This document shows, in pieces, positions 1 through 13,318 of a stretch of 64,000 bases of DNA. This DNA comes from Cardiocondyla obscurior (lineage: Eukaryota > Arthropoda > Insecta > Hymenoptera > Formicidae). A program made the position numbers and the translations under genes. Positions within the stretch are counted from its first letter, which is position 1, and every line of letters begins with the position of its first letter. Under the pieces are notes generated by a model that worked only from the letters and a program-made list of their open reading frames with translations, did not search any database and was not told the origin of the DNA. Location: assembly GCF_019399895.1 (NCBI RefSeq), contig NC_091872.1, positions 3,914,395-3,978,394 of the forward strand, given 5' to 3'.

Positions 1-1698
1 TAATAGCCCGCCCGAATTAATTCTCTCGGCTGTGCTTTTAGTAAAGTGGATTTTATTGCCGTCTTGCATTCGCGGGCGAAGTTGTCAAATTATAGTTGCG
101 TAACGGTACCGTAGTTAAACATTGACCGTTTAACTAATCCTTGCCACAGTTACGTTCCGCACGGTAACGTCCTACCGCGACACACACTCGTACATATTCA
201 AATATTTCTCAGTACACGCCAGTATAATTTTGCACCGCGAATGACCGCCGTCGATATTGCGGTTCCCGCAATCAAATTCACGTTTAGTTACACGCGCGTA
301 CACGCACACGTTTACGAGTTAATTAAACAAAAAAAAATTTTTTTTTTCCTTTTTTCTACACGCCGAAACGTGTTCCGCGAAATGACTCTAGAACAAGTTC
401 GATAGTTTGTCATGACGAATTATCAATATTGAAGTTTATGTTCAATTTTCCGACGCAAAAATTCCTAGCGTTTCACGGTAACGAGTTTACCATTTTGGCA
501 AAACCGAAGCGCGGTGAATTGTCAAGTCCAACATAGCCACGACGCGTGTTATCATTTGTGCCATTTGCACAAATTTTGCCACACAAAATGGATTTCATCA
601 TCCACATGTGGAATTTATGGGATAAAATTCGTAGGTGGTTTCGCAGTTTATGAAACTTTTGACATTGCAACGTTATCCTATCAATTATCTCGTTATGAGC
701 GTCACTCATACCGTGCTACGCGATGCTTTGTGTTTTATAATTTGCGAATTAATTTTTTAATTGCAATCAACTGTAAATGACGCTATAAACAATAAAAAAA
801 AAGTTTTTTTTTTACGATTGTTAGTAAAATATTAATAAACGTTGCTTGTGGTAGATTTTTCGAAACCAAGTCTTTCGTCTGATTTTCAGAGAAGCGAGGC
901 AATTTCAATCAATGTAGATTTAATGTCGTTTGCGAGAACTGATAGGCACCTATTGAATATAAAGGTTGTATCGGCAGATCTTTCCGATACTTTATGCGGT
1001 CGTTATTGAAATATCGCTGCCAGAAGAAATATCGTGCTGCGTATTCTAAATCTTTCTAATACCAAGGGTGATGAGATTGTATAAATGTTACGAAACCAAT
1101 TTGGCAATAATATATTACAAATTATTATTTTAAAAGAATCTTGCAATGTTTGTTAAGCAACTGATTATTTAATTTAACTAGAAAAAACCGCTACGCGCGC
1201 GCTATTTTTTACGAGACCCTAATTACAAACTACAAAAAAAATATATTAATGTATTACGAAAATAATCGTCTAGAACGCAATTTACATTTCAGAAATCGAA
1301 AATTGAGGACATGTTACTGTTCAAGCACATAGGAATTACCAATACAATTTTCTACTTTATGATTAATTAAACAAATTAAATTATTATTAGATTATTATGC
1401 ACTTCCCTGATGTTGACAGGAAAGAATGTAACTTGTCATATGCAAGGTATGCATTATTCAGCAGTGTATATTAGGAATTGGAGTATAAAATACGTTAATC
1501 ATGTATTAATATTAGTAAAAGTCCTATTATTATTCTCTGCAGTTTATGATATAATTATAGCAATAGATTTTTAATAAAAAAAAAATATATTTGTAATCGA
1601 TAGACTACATTTCCTCCGTGTGTTAATTTAGTAACGTTTAAATCCAAATATATTTGCAGATTTATTTATTCTTTAACTAACAGATGTATATTTGCCAT

Positions 1699-1716
1699 AA
1701 CGCAGAGCTCTGCGTT
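1699..1716. repeat. 18-bp perfect palindrome
   Basis: The sequence AACGCAGAGCTCTGCGTT equals its own reverse complement and stands in otherwise AT-rich DNA. It has no loop, so it is more likely a dimeric protein-binding site or chance than a hairpin. Confidence 0.8.
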
Positions 1717-4000
1717 TTATTGAATAACCAACGAAATGTGAAATTCTAAAAATAGAATGCCTATGTTTTACAGAATTCAGATACGCATTTACTAGTATGT
1801 GCCAGAATAAGATCACTTATGGGATGAAAAGAAATTACTTTCCGTCGCTATACGAGATCAACTTCTCCCTTACATGTTTTATGTGGCACGCGTAGCAAGC
1901 AAATAGCGATGCACTGCAGCCATAATACCGTTTCCACGAGATTAAATTTAACCAAACGGGCAATCTTTATGCGTTAGCTAGAAACCATTTGCGTACATGT
2001 CACGTGTACGTTGCGTAACAATTTTTAATTGCCCGTCAACGGGAGTTTCGTTAAATTTTGTAACGTAAAAGATAGTCTATTTGATCGGCCCCCAGTTTTT
2101 ATTTCCAATAAACGCGTTGCACTGAATATTATTGTATCGATGAAAATTATAAAAAGTGCAGAATGAGAAAAATGACGTGATAATTTGCCGATTATATTTT
2201 ATTGCCTTTTAAATATTGAGAATATTTTACTGCGTTTACAAAATTTACAACAAATTTGAAGAACGCGCCGATTCATTAAAAGCGCTTTTAATTAATAACA
2301 ATTGAAGTTAGTTTTGCCATATAAATATAATTATGCTTTACTATATTATTTTTTAATTAAATAGAAATATTGTACTCGTTTTTTTATTATTGCAAATGAT
2401 AAAATTAAATTTTTATATAGCTTACAGTTTTTACTACGGCTACTTACTGAGAATGTTTTTTAAGCTCTTTAATCGTTGTCAATCAGATACATTTCTAAAA
2501 TGTAAAATATTCTACGTAAAACATATATATTTTATCAACTTTTTTCTTCTTCGAGACTAATTGAATTATATTTTAAATGTATTCTGAAAATACTTGTCTT
2601 ATAATGTTATTGTTATATTGTTTGGAGAACTGAACATTATTACCGTTTTCTTAGCAATCACTACTACTCGCAATCCGTGTGCCATGTGAACGATTAAAAA
2701 AAAACATTTATATGAACGTTGTCCATAGATTATTGGAGCGCCATGGCAGAGTAATATCCGCTCGTTGCCGAGAGCACTTAGCTAGACCGATCCAGCACTG
2801 TTTATCGAATATTTCAAAAGCAAATCCGTGACAAAAATAGTCACTCCGATCGATTGCGTAAAACTGAAATGCGTATCGAGAAACTGCGCTAAACGGAGAA
2901 AAATTCTCGTTGATCTCACGTTGAACCGTCAACGTTCATACAGTAATCCGCGCGATACGCGTATCGCGAGCTTGAAGATTAAGATTATCGGAGAGGTCAT
3001 TTAAAATTCGCTGAATTTTATATACGGCAACTGATAACTGATTGCTATTGTTCGAGAAATCGTTATCTCTTTATTATTAAAGTGTATTTGACTTTTTTGT
3101 TTATTCAGCGTAAAAAATTTCAATTACGAAACGACACTTATCTTATGCTCTATTGATCTCCTCGTCATACACTCTATGCAGCATAATTTATAAAAGATAC
3201 AATAATCTTATCGAATAAATAACAGTATGCAGTTTGGAGTGCATGACGATGGAGATGAGGAAGGTGGGATGTGATCGTTCCAATGGAGATTTTATTACGC
3301 AGCATTTCTATCTAAATATAGTATATTGATAGCAGAGAAAAATATTTTAATATATACCGGGATAACATCTTTTGTTGAAACATTTATAACGTGATTCATA
3401 CTCTTATCCACTGATAACGAGACTGGTTTCCAAACGTCTATTGCTACTGATATCGTTAAATCGAAGAAACACTTTTCCAACGTGCTCTTCGCGATGCGAT
3501 TGACACTCATCAATTTCTTTTAGAATCAATTTGATAACGGAGGCGGGGAATAATGAACCGATCGAACTGCCCCCGCAGGCATTTTTATTTTTTAATTATC
3601 AGTCGAGAGGTAGGTAGCAGAAAGTTTCACCGTTGCGCGATACGAAACGGAACTTTACCATATATGTTAAGTGCCAGGTGGCGTCGCCCCCTTCCCCTCC
3701 CCCTCCCTCGTTTTGTCTACAGAGAAACACAAGTCGAGAAAATCCGAAAAGGAGGGGAGAGGGGTTCGCTCGACCCTGGTAAGTTTCTTTTCTAAAGCTG
3801 GTTCCCGCGAAAGGACGAACGTTGCGCAACGAGGGGTAGAGTGCAGAAGGTAACAGCCCTGACCCGCGCCGCGCGGCTTGTGAAATTATTTCCTCCGCGA
3901 ACTGAGAAACTTTTATCCAATATCCGCGGTAGCATCTGGCATCAAACGGCTGCCTGCGCATGTCTCTATGGGGTTTCGGAAAATGTTCGCCGGTACTAGG

Positions 4001-4047
4001 TGAGAGAGAGAGAAAGAGAGAGAAAATGAGAGAGAGAGAAAGAGATT
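4001..4047. repeat. (GA)n microsatellite, interrupted
   Basis: About 47 bp of GA dinucleotides, broken by AAA and AT. It causes a spurious Ser/Leu-rich open frame on the minus strand. Confidence 0.9.
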
Positions 4048-6007
4048 GAGGGACCGAGAGAAGGGCCGACGGTAAACTGCATAGCCCATTGGCTTCTAAT
4101 TGAATCTTACGGCATCCACGCGGGTTCTGACACTTTGGCACGCGGAGTAAAAGACCACTTCAACACTTTGAAGTGGGTCTGTGAATTAACTTATCGACAA
4201 TTACGATAGGCACTTTTCTCAAGCGCGAAGTTTATTCATCAGAATATGTCAAGGAGATAAAATTATTGAAGGACGATCCCTTATAAAGTTTGTTATGAAA
4301 AACGTACATTGAGCTAATGAAATTCTTAATATTTCGTCGTTAATATTGTTGATAGAAATATTAATATTTTATGCCGAGATCGTTATTATTTTATTATAGA
4401 TTAAATTTTTGTCTGTAATAGAAGACCGCTGCGATATGCAAATTTTACAATTTAATGGAGTGCTTTGATTGGCTTTTCTATTTCATGAAATTTACGATAA
4501 TACACTTTCGGAAACCGAATTAAATTGAACTAAAACTATACTTTCCCGAAATTAAGATAATTTTAAATTATCAGTAAGATAATTATTAATAAAAAGAAAT
4601 TAATAATTGAAAAGAATAGATAAAGAAATCGATGCTTTTATATGCACGGGAGAAAAAAAGACGCTATCATTAGAATGCAGCATGTTGGTCTGCAATCAGA
4701 TCGGTGAAGTTTCTAACCCAGTCGAAAAGTAGTAAAAGATATAAACTTACGTCAAACCGACGTTTTGCAAATACCTTCGGAGATCGATTTTGAACAATTT
4801 TAGATTCGTTAACATAATCAAATGTATATTATTTATTTATGTTTCTTAAAATATTCGTGTAAAAGTATAGATTATCGTCAAGCCAATTAGAATTCAATTT
4901 TATTGAAATAAAACCTCGGCTAAAAAAAAGTTGCCACTCCTAGTCTTTTTGTGTCACGTGTAGTTTTTTTCTATATTGCCGGATAAATAACATTTGCGTA
5001 TACTTTTAAATTAATAGAGTACAGTGGACAAACGCGGAAACAGTTCCTAACCATTGCTAGTCGGCTGCATTCGAACGCCAAGCACGTGACTTTGTTACGA
5101 GATAACGCTACTTCCGAATTTATACGTAACCTCCGCCTTAGAGACTCCGGATTTGGATTCCCTAATTAACGAACAAGAGGAGACAAAGCGCGATCGTCGT
5201 GCTTTCTCCAGCCCACGGATGTCAGATGTAATTAATTTTACATACCTATCCGAGATACGTGAACCAAGTCAGTTCGAATATCGGACAGATATGTCCGCGA
5301 AATTTAATTCCTCTCGTAATCTCCATTCTTTCTTAATTCATACAAAATTAAAGTTTAATTGTCTTTTAACATGTATCTCGTATGCTCAAAATTATATTAT
5401 ATACCTGAGAAATTCATAGATTAAAGTAATAGAGTGATTTACAACAGTGGACGAACTCTGCAGTGTAACAATTAGGTTTTTCATTATAGATGCACACCAG
5501 AAGCTAAAAAGTGAATGCTAAAACTGAACCGGAAAAGTCAGACTACATAAAAAAAAAAAAAAAAAATATGTATATAAAAACATTTAAAAAAAAAACGAAC
5601 AATATTCTCTGTGTGCGCGAAATAGAATCACGTGCGTAAAGGACGAACAGATTCATTAAATAAATTAAACTCAATCGGGATTAATTCGAGAATGGGTTGA
5701 ATTATTCTTTATCCGGTATTTAACGCGGCCTATAGCGATGAATGACGGCGGAGATCCTGGCCAGTGTTTAAAAGCGCTTCTAAACGTCCGGCGACAAAAG
5801 GTCAAAGGATCGAATATCCAGATAGCCCGCGGTAATTTGAATGCGGTAGTTTGAAATAAAAGGTCGCGCGAAAGCAGGACAAAACGGATCTCTGTGTACA
5901 GACGACGTATGGCGGCTAATGGAAGCCGGAGGAGGCATCATGGGTGGAGGAAGAAGCACTGAGACAGGGGGTAAAATCAAGGGACAGAGGGAGAACGTAG
6001 ATGGACA

Positions 6008-6028
6008 GGGCGAGGGGGAGGGGGAGGG
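6008..6028 (+). other. G-quadruplex-capable motif
   Basis: Four G runs of 3, 5, 5 and 3 bases are separated by loops of 3, 1 and 1 bases. This meets the usual four-run definition of an intramolecular quadruplex. Whether it folds in vivo cannot be seen. Confidence 0.6.
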
Positions 6029-6714
6029 CGCGCAAGGGATGACACAAAAAGGGGCCAAGAGGGGAGGGAAGGGGTGGATACGGCGAAGCGACAGAAGAGA
6101 AGACTCGATTACACGTCACCAGCAGCCCGGAGCCTATTTGATCGCAATCGGTTTTTCATTACCAAAAGCCTCGCCGGGCTTTATACCGAATTGTACATTC
6201 GGCGACCCCTGTAAAACTCACCGCGGACGTGAAACGGGGCACCAGAATCGCGCGAGTTGGCGCATAATTGATCATCCCCGTGCATACGTATACAATATTG
6301 CAAGCGCTATGTAGAACTTCCGGCGGATGCGGGATAAAAGTGCGCGCACCTCGTGGTACCGTTCACGCTGAATCTTCGATTCGCGGAAATGGATTGTGTG
6401 TCGGAGCTAATGCATGGTAAATCGACATATCGACTCTCGTGAAATTCATGCATCCCGTGCCATGCGGCTTCTCCTCCCCCGATTCTTTACCGCGAGCTTC
6501 CATATAAATTATGCATCCCCCGCATCCTCCGTTGGAATTTAAAACGACGCGATTTAAGTAATATTTCACGAGCGCGCCGGTATGAAGATTAAGATCGACA
6601 ATCGACGTATTCCTTCTCAAATTAAAAAAAAATATATATACAAATATATAACGTGCAAAGAAATAATTATTAACTTGTCAGCATTCAAGATAACGGAGTT
6701 GCAAATAGTTTTCC

Positions 6715-6737
6715 TTTTTTTTTTTTTTTTTTTTTTT
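6715..6737. repeat. T23 homopolymer
   Basis: Uninterrupted run of 23 T. Similar runs occur elsewhere, for example A25 at 35571-35595 and A20 at 50613-50632. Confidence 0.95.
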
Positions 6738-8768
6738 CGCTGATTAATTGCCGTATCTGAATTAATTCGTCCAAAATGGTCTGGCCAGTCGACACTTTTG
6801 ACACCCGATTGCGCAGTGGCGCGGCGTGAAAACGATGTAAAGGTCCGCGCGCGCGACGATTAACCGATTATGTTATTGACGAAACGTGTCAAACGCACGG
6901 ATCTCAACAAGCGAACGCACAACGGACACGACGCAGGGAGGTCCGATCGACACAAACGGCGGTTTACCCGCACTACCCGTTAATCGCGCGCGCCGATTAA
7001 CCGCTTTTGGGACGACCGCACATTACGCACCACTTTATTCGGTACTCCCCGACGTTTATTCGCACGCGAGGCTGCTTTTTGACGCAAAAATCGCGAGGGC
7101 CTGCGTACCAATGCGGCGACGACGCGAAAGCGACGCAAACGATGGCTGAAGCAGTGGCGATCGCGCATACACGGCACGCGACCGCAGCCCGCTGTTAATC
7201 AGCATACCGACAATTTTTCCTTTGCCGTAATCACATTACCGCTCATTGTTACAGTACGTTTGGCGAAATGTCGTATCGCCTGGCATTCCATGTCGCGATT
7301 ATTTGCACAAAGGCGCACTTTTAATGCGCGATAAACGGGGGAGGAGGAAAGGTGGGGGAGAAAATATTTGTACGCTCGTTGAGGCAACATACGCGTTTGC
7401 GATAATTTAGTCGAAATAATGCGATAGACTTCGTAGCTTTATCAACTGTGCGCCTGATAAACGAGAAGTATTTAAATATTAAAAGAAAATAATCTGTAGA
7501 GAAACGTAATATTGAAAATACATAAAGCGTTACGAATAACCCGTTCGGAATATTTTTTTGTTCCAATAAATAAAACATATAAGATCGTACACGTGACATT
7601 TCTCGCATCACGTAAATCGTTATACCGTTCAGATGCGTTTCATTTTACATTGACGTAATAACTCAATTTGTTTTTCTATTTTATTTCGCAGCGAGACTTT
7701 GTGACTGCAAGCGTTTCGCGGTTTCTTAAGTGCAGCTAATAATGTACCAGTAGTTGACACGACACGTTTTCTCCTCCGTCGATTTTGCAATGCGCGGTTT
7801 TCTTTGCGCGAGACTATCTTCCTACTCGGAAATTAAATGCACCTCGGATGACCACGGTCGACGGGAGTTTCCATGGTATTGCGAAATCGGTACCGGCTAG
7901 TCGCATGCCCACTCCCTCATCGCGGGTAGAGTACACTACCGCCGATTGGCGAGCGCGATTTCAGTTTCGTTACGTCGCGCGCCGTCGCTCGTTCGGCTGC
8001 GTTGACCATTATCCGCACGACGCATCTCTCGGTATCGGCCTGCGATCGGTGTAAACCTTGCAAGTGTATGCACGCGCGACTATGTGCACGCGCGTGGGTG
8101 GGTAACGCGTGCCCGTACATTTAGTTAGGTGTACCGTCGCGATCGCCAGTCGAATCACGGACGCGCGCAACCGATATACCCGCGACATTCTTGTCGCTCA
8201 GTCGCTTTTCGAGACGTATACGTGTAGCATGGAGAAATGTCGAAGAACGCGAGAAAAGGTACCGGAGTGTGTGAAAGAAATAATTTTATAAATTTCTGTG
8301 AACTTTTGTGCGACACCAAACCCCACGTGCTCGGAGAGTACGTCAATCGGCTTTCCAAATACCGCGCGAATTTACATCTAGTTAGATTTTTTTTTTTTTT
8401 CTTTATCGCAGACAGAACACTTCGTGATACGATTTAATTTATGTTATTGACAAGTTTTTATTGTGATGTGTTTTGGGGTTTGTTATATAAATAATTCGTA
8501 AAAAAAAAATAAAAAAGTGTCACGTTAAAAGTGCACGAGAAAATTATTCGTGTCACGCGTATTAGAGATTTAAACGTTGAAAGCTAACTGTGTTGAATTA
8601 ATAATTGCAGTTTTCTTTTCTGCGCGTGTAAAAAATCTGGTACAGGAACTAATTATTAATTTTTTTTTCTTCTTCTTTTTTTTTTTTTTATTGAGTTTAT
8701 TAGCGTTTTAATATTGGTTGCTGAAATCGTTTTGTAACACGTGTGATATAACTTGTTGCTACTGCAGG

Positions 8769-8790
8769 ATGTGTGTCAAAACGATCTTAT
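8769..8790 (+). CDS. Possible first coding exon of the PPPY membrane protein
   Basis: An acceptor-like ACTGCAG ends one base before ATG. The frame reads seven codons plus one base (MCVKTIL and the first base of a Tyr codon) and stops at GTAAAT, an acceptable but weak donor. The one-base overhang is what the next exon at 10283 needs, and the three exons together total 687 nt, that is 228 codons plus stop. This is inferred from phase fit only; another first exon is possible. Confidence 0.3.
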
Positions 8791-10282
8791 GTAAATACTA
8801 CATATGAATAAGCAGATTTAGAATTCGATATAAGGCTTATAGAAATAATTACGATAGGTAAAATGTGACAGGTAGCGATGTTATATTTAGTCGTCCGTAA
8901 ATCGCGATACGATTCGTGAGGTTACTGAATGAAAAGGCTGACGCTACGAGTGAAACTTCTTTTAAATACGCGCATATATGTTTAAAGCAATGAGAGAAAC
9001 ACAGGAATTCGGCTCGCGCCGTTACCACTTACGAGTGTACGACGATAGAAAGTGTTTTCTCAGCTATGGCTTTTTAACGGTGTGATGGTAGCATATTGAC
9101 TCCGGATTCTCAAGGATTTCGCGATGAATTAAACGCTACATATACCAATGATTAAACAATCGGTACTTGAATATAAAATAGGCATGACTCGAGAGCGCGC
9201 TCTCGCATATCTATTATCCATTATAAGAAATAACTTCAAAATAATTCTTCGAAACACGCTATCCAACTTATTAAAAATTGCATAAACGAATGCATGTATA
9301 ACGCACGCTTTAACGTTATAAAAAAAGTAATAATAATAATAAAACGGTTAAAAAAATTATACCGGTCTCCGTTGCAGGTAAACGTTCGTGATTACGTAAG
9401 CGATAAATATATGTATATAATATACGTTCGTAGTGTAATGTGAAAACCTTACATCGATGTCTTTAAACTTAAATATTTTAGACTCCTTATACATTTTTAA
9501 AGAGGAAATATTCCACGTGCACGAGATGTTTAAATTTTGTAAGACTAACGAAGCTGTTACATGTATTAAATTAGTTAATTGTCCTTCGTGGATGAAAGTA
9601 GTTTCGTGGTATTTGCTAATTGAGTATGCAACGTATGTGTCCATACAGCGGATACACACGATTATACTCGTATTGAATACTGTATTTGCGTAATAAATTT
9701 TTGAGTCAGTCGTATCCGCTTGAAATACAGACGCCGTGTGTTGATAAAGTGAAAAAGTAGAACCACAAAACTGCGTTTTAATTATTAAAGCGGCGTTTCT
9801 TTTATATTACATCACGCGATTGTTCGATCAAAATATTTTTTAAACCGTCGATAGATTGAAAATCGTTGATGTAATGCCGCGTTAAAAGTGCATATCGAAA
9901 ATTGCAGCAGTTCTTGGAATTAACATAAAGCGTATATGCGCGGCGATTATCTTCCAACGACGCGCGCTTTATTTTATCGCGCAATATTTACCATGAATTA
10001 CGTTAGTAATTAAATATAATATAAAAATAAAACCGTGTTCTTCAACTTAGAAAAATGAATGTCAAATCATTTCTTTGCGTGACATCATTCACGCCAACTA
10101 ATTAGCACGGAGTCAATACAGGTTTCTAGTTAAAGTACACTTATCAGAAGGACATCTTGAAAGTTGTATTTCAAATGTTATTTTTTATTCTTTTTTTTTG
10201 CTGTCGGTACAGCGTATATTAAAATAATCCGATGGAAAAATATTATTTTTCACAAAAAAATACGTTTCAATTTTGATTGCAG
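8791..10282 (+). other. Presumed intron upstream of the PPPY gene exon
   Basis: Mostly AT-rich, no coding signal seen. It contains a 16-bp palindrome at 9190-9205 and ends in the acceptor TTTTGATTGCAG. It is an intron only if the tentative first exon at 8769 is right. Confidence 0.3.
9190..9205. repeat. 16-bp perfect palindrome
   Basis: CGAGAGCGCGCTCTCG is self-complementary and CpG-rich within AT-rich surroundings. No function is evident. Confidence 0.8.
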
Positions 10283-11316
10283 ATATTTCGGCAATCCCGG
10301 AGGTCGAGCAGTTATTGTCTGCTGAGGCACGCAATAACGTGCCAAACACACTGCAACAACCAAATGAGAGGTTGTCCATGAACGAGTTATACCTTCAAGG
10401 TGACGTTTCGTCATCATTTCAGGATAAATCCACAACATTAAACCATAACGCACACGTACAAGGGAACTCGAGTGATCCGATGGCCGTGATTGTCAGAAAC
10501 GATAATGAGAATAATGATAATCCGCCGCCTTATACCGCGATTCCGCCGCCATATAGCGCGATTACGTTATCAGAACACATCGGTTGGCCGTATGGGCTCT
10601 TTTCGTTCGGCGACACCGCGAATGGGACTGCTCGTAGAATGGAAATACCGTTGACACCTTTTCAAGCCTGTCTACCACCAGCCACGAGTTTTCATCCCGA
10701 AGGGATTAACGGACAATATTCGTCGTACCCGATGCCTTTAATGTCTTACCAGTTTTTCAAGTTTGGCTGCGGTAGGAACTCTTTAGTACCGAGGGAAACG
10801 ACGGATGACGGTATCGCAGAGAAAATCGACGACAGAAAATCACGAAGTGAGTATTCGGGTTGGGAATAACGATTTTTTACCCTACGTACTTTTCAGTTGT
10901 AAAATTCGTAAAAATAGTACTATTACTTTCAAGATTTTCTATATAATAAATTAAAATAAAAATATATTTATCTTAATTTTAAAACTCATATTCCGGAGCA
11001 ACAGAAAATATTTGCTCGATTAAAAGTAAATATAATTTGTAAGCAGTTTGCAAAAATTGTTCAGTGAGTAATTATAAAAATATTTAATTACCGTTATTAA
11101 GCATGAATGAGATCGAGTTTAAGATTAATAAATAAGATTTCATAATATCTGTTATTACGTACTATAAGTCCGATTGTTAAATATAAAGAGATCTGAAGCA
11201 AATAATTATTAACAGGATACGGCGCTATTCTTGTGGCAGCGGCGGTTATCATCTTTCTTATGGCTCTGTCCTTGCTAGTTCGCTTCATCATGGAAAAGAG
11301 CTGGTGGCGAAGATAA
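10283..11316 (+). CDS. Unrecognised PPPY-motif single-pass membrane protein
   Basis: Two exons are supported. Exon 10283-10846 (564 nt) starts after TTGATTGCAG and ends at donor GTGAGT; it begins and ends in the same phase. Exon 11216-11316 starts after TTATTAACAG and ends in TAA. Joined, they encode a hydrophilic Asn/Ser/Pro-rich N-terminal part with two PPPY motifs (codons at 10522-10533 and 10543-10554), then a Pro/Tyr-rich stretch. A hydrophobic segment of about 20 residues (AILVAAAVIIFLMALSLLV) follows, with a short basic tail ending KSWWRR. PPxY motifs are known ligands of WW domains, notably in NEDD4-family ubiquitin ligases. A cytosolic N-terminus with a C-terminal anchor, acting as a ligase adaptor or cargo, is inference. 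The intron is 369 bp. No named family was recognised, and the 5' end is uncertain. Confidence 0.72.
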
Positions 11317-13298
11317 CTCATCGCGGAATTGATAGTTACTTCAAACGTAATTTTTAGACAACTTATGAGAGAGATTAACAGATTTGTAATTAAATTTTAT
11401 TAGTTTAACATAGCGGATTTACATTAGCTGAATATATAATTTCGTCGATATACCGATTGCCTTGAAGGCATTTTCTCTGTCTCTCTTTTTATATCTCTAA
11501 AGTCTATTATGAAGTTAAGCAAAAAGCAGATGAAAAATTTATTCATTGCTTTATTGTTAATTATTACTTCCTGTTTTTAATTTTATAAGTACTATAAGAA
11601 TTACTATAACTGTTTTTTTTTTCTTTGTTCTTTTTTTTAAGATAAGACAATATAATGACTGAAGATAGATGACATATAAATGATATTATTAATTTACATG
11701 ACTTTTTTCTTTTTTTTTTTTTCATAACTAGGAAATACGGCAAGGTTAGTTTTTATGAGATGCATTTACGGATTACGTAGTTGGCGACATATTTCTTTAT
11801 GTTATAAATGATTCATTATGCTAAATTCGTAATATTCTGTTTTTTACTCATACGATAATTTATTAGAAAATAAAATTGAATATATTATAAATCAAACTAA
11901 AATGTTTGACTTGTGTTATGTTAAAATTGTTTTATGATTAAAATTAATAAACAGTTCATTTTGATACTCATAACTATAAATATACAAGAAATAATAATTA
12001 AACAAAAATTAAATTATAGAAGCAATAGAGTACGTATGTAACAATTATAATAACATCTACTTTAAATTAAAAAATGGCTGTCAAACTTTACGATATTATT
12101 AAACGTTTTATATGTGTATTGTGACTTGTATTATTAAAAATGTCATATTGTATATATATATATTTTTTTTAACTATTTTATGTAATTTATAAATCTGTAA
12201 CTAATTGGAATGACGTTGGCGACGTTGTACGAAGTTCATAATTATTTGTCAAGCCCGTTATCCACTTAACGTAGAAACTTCGACGCTTATTGGCCCGATG
12301 GGACGCCGATGACGAAGTAGTGGAAGACGGGGAAGGAGTAGACAACAACGTGGTGGAAGCAAGGTTACTGAACAATAAAGTTAAGAAAGGGAAGGGTAAA
12401 TGGAGGCGCTCATCGTATACTGATTAAAAATACAGACTTGTATCTCTCGAGAATAGGTGATCAGAAAAGTCTGAATATCTTGGGAGATGTGAAAGTTTGT
12501 AGCTAGAGATAAATTCTCAAGATAAAAATGGATAAAAGTACTAAGATCATAAGTAGACTTATAGTTTAGCTAAGCTCCAAATAATAGGCATATTAATAAT
12601 ATTCGAATATTTCGAAGGAAATATTTTTCGTTTAAAAATAGAGATATAGAGCTACATTTTTATGCAAAAATGTTGGGCATATATGTCTTGCCGAAACCTT
12701 TATTAATTAGAGCATTTGCAATTCAAATTGTGGTTCTTCTTCTTCTTCTGGCCAGTATTTAAATATGCAAAGAACTAATCTCTGTCTACGTTAAGATGAA
12801 AAATTGCACGTGCATACAATTTTTATAACCCTTTGAGGCACGAGTTTCTTGCTGAAAATATATGATAATAAAAGGGCCTCATAAAATAAAATAAAAGGGC
12901 AGGTCGATTTTCGTCGGCCAGCAGTTTGAGCAAAAGCCGAAGAGGATCAAAGATGATAGAAGCTTAATGCAGGAAGAGAAGCCTCAAGAACGAAAAGGAA
13001 CGCGGGCTATAAAGCCAGACAAGTTAGCGACCAGAGCACCGGAGGAAAACGAAAGGTCGGAGGGCTGATGAAAAATACAAAAATTTTCTCCCTTGAAAGA
13101 GTAAAGGGGATGGTGGATTTATGCTAGGAAAACGACGCCGGGACACTCGAGGCCAGAAGACCCGCGAACGAGGGTAAGGTGTTTGTCAACGGTTGCCGGT
13201 AGTTAATTACTTTACATGAAAGGAACTTTCAGCCGTTTCGCCACTCGAGGCAACCTCGGGCCCCGCATACCATCAACTCCGTTACCCTCCCCTCTCTT

Positions 13299-13318
13299 TC
13301 TCTCTCTCTCTCTCTCTC
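13299..13318. repeat. (TC)10 microsatellite
   Basis: Ten perfect TC units inside a pyrimidine-rich tract. Confidence 0.95.

Larger units (their letters stand above)
1..8767. other. Gene-poor stretch, no supported gene
   Basis: No open frame here has convincing codon bias joined to splice sites. AT-rich DNA with A and T runs fills most of 0.7-5.7 kb. CpG-rich blocks lie near 6.8-7.2 kb and 7.8-8.25 kb; short open frames occur there on both strands, as expected where stops are rare. The 7.8-8.25 kb block could be the promoter of the plus-strand gene at 10.3 kb, but I see no decisive core element. The frames around 3.6-4.1 kb and 5.9-6.3 kb are inflated by GA-rich low-complexity sequence. Confidence 0.6.

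Noticed and set aside
3599..4141. 180-codon minus-strand frame
   Set aside because: Its length comes from the (GA)n tract and purine-rich low-complexity sequence; the product is Ser/Leu/Pro-rich with no splice or start support.
5919..6314. 131-codon plus-strand Gly/Glu-rich frame
   Set aside because: Driven by a GA/GGG-rich tract that is also open on the other strand; no recognisable domain.
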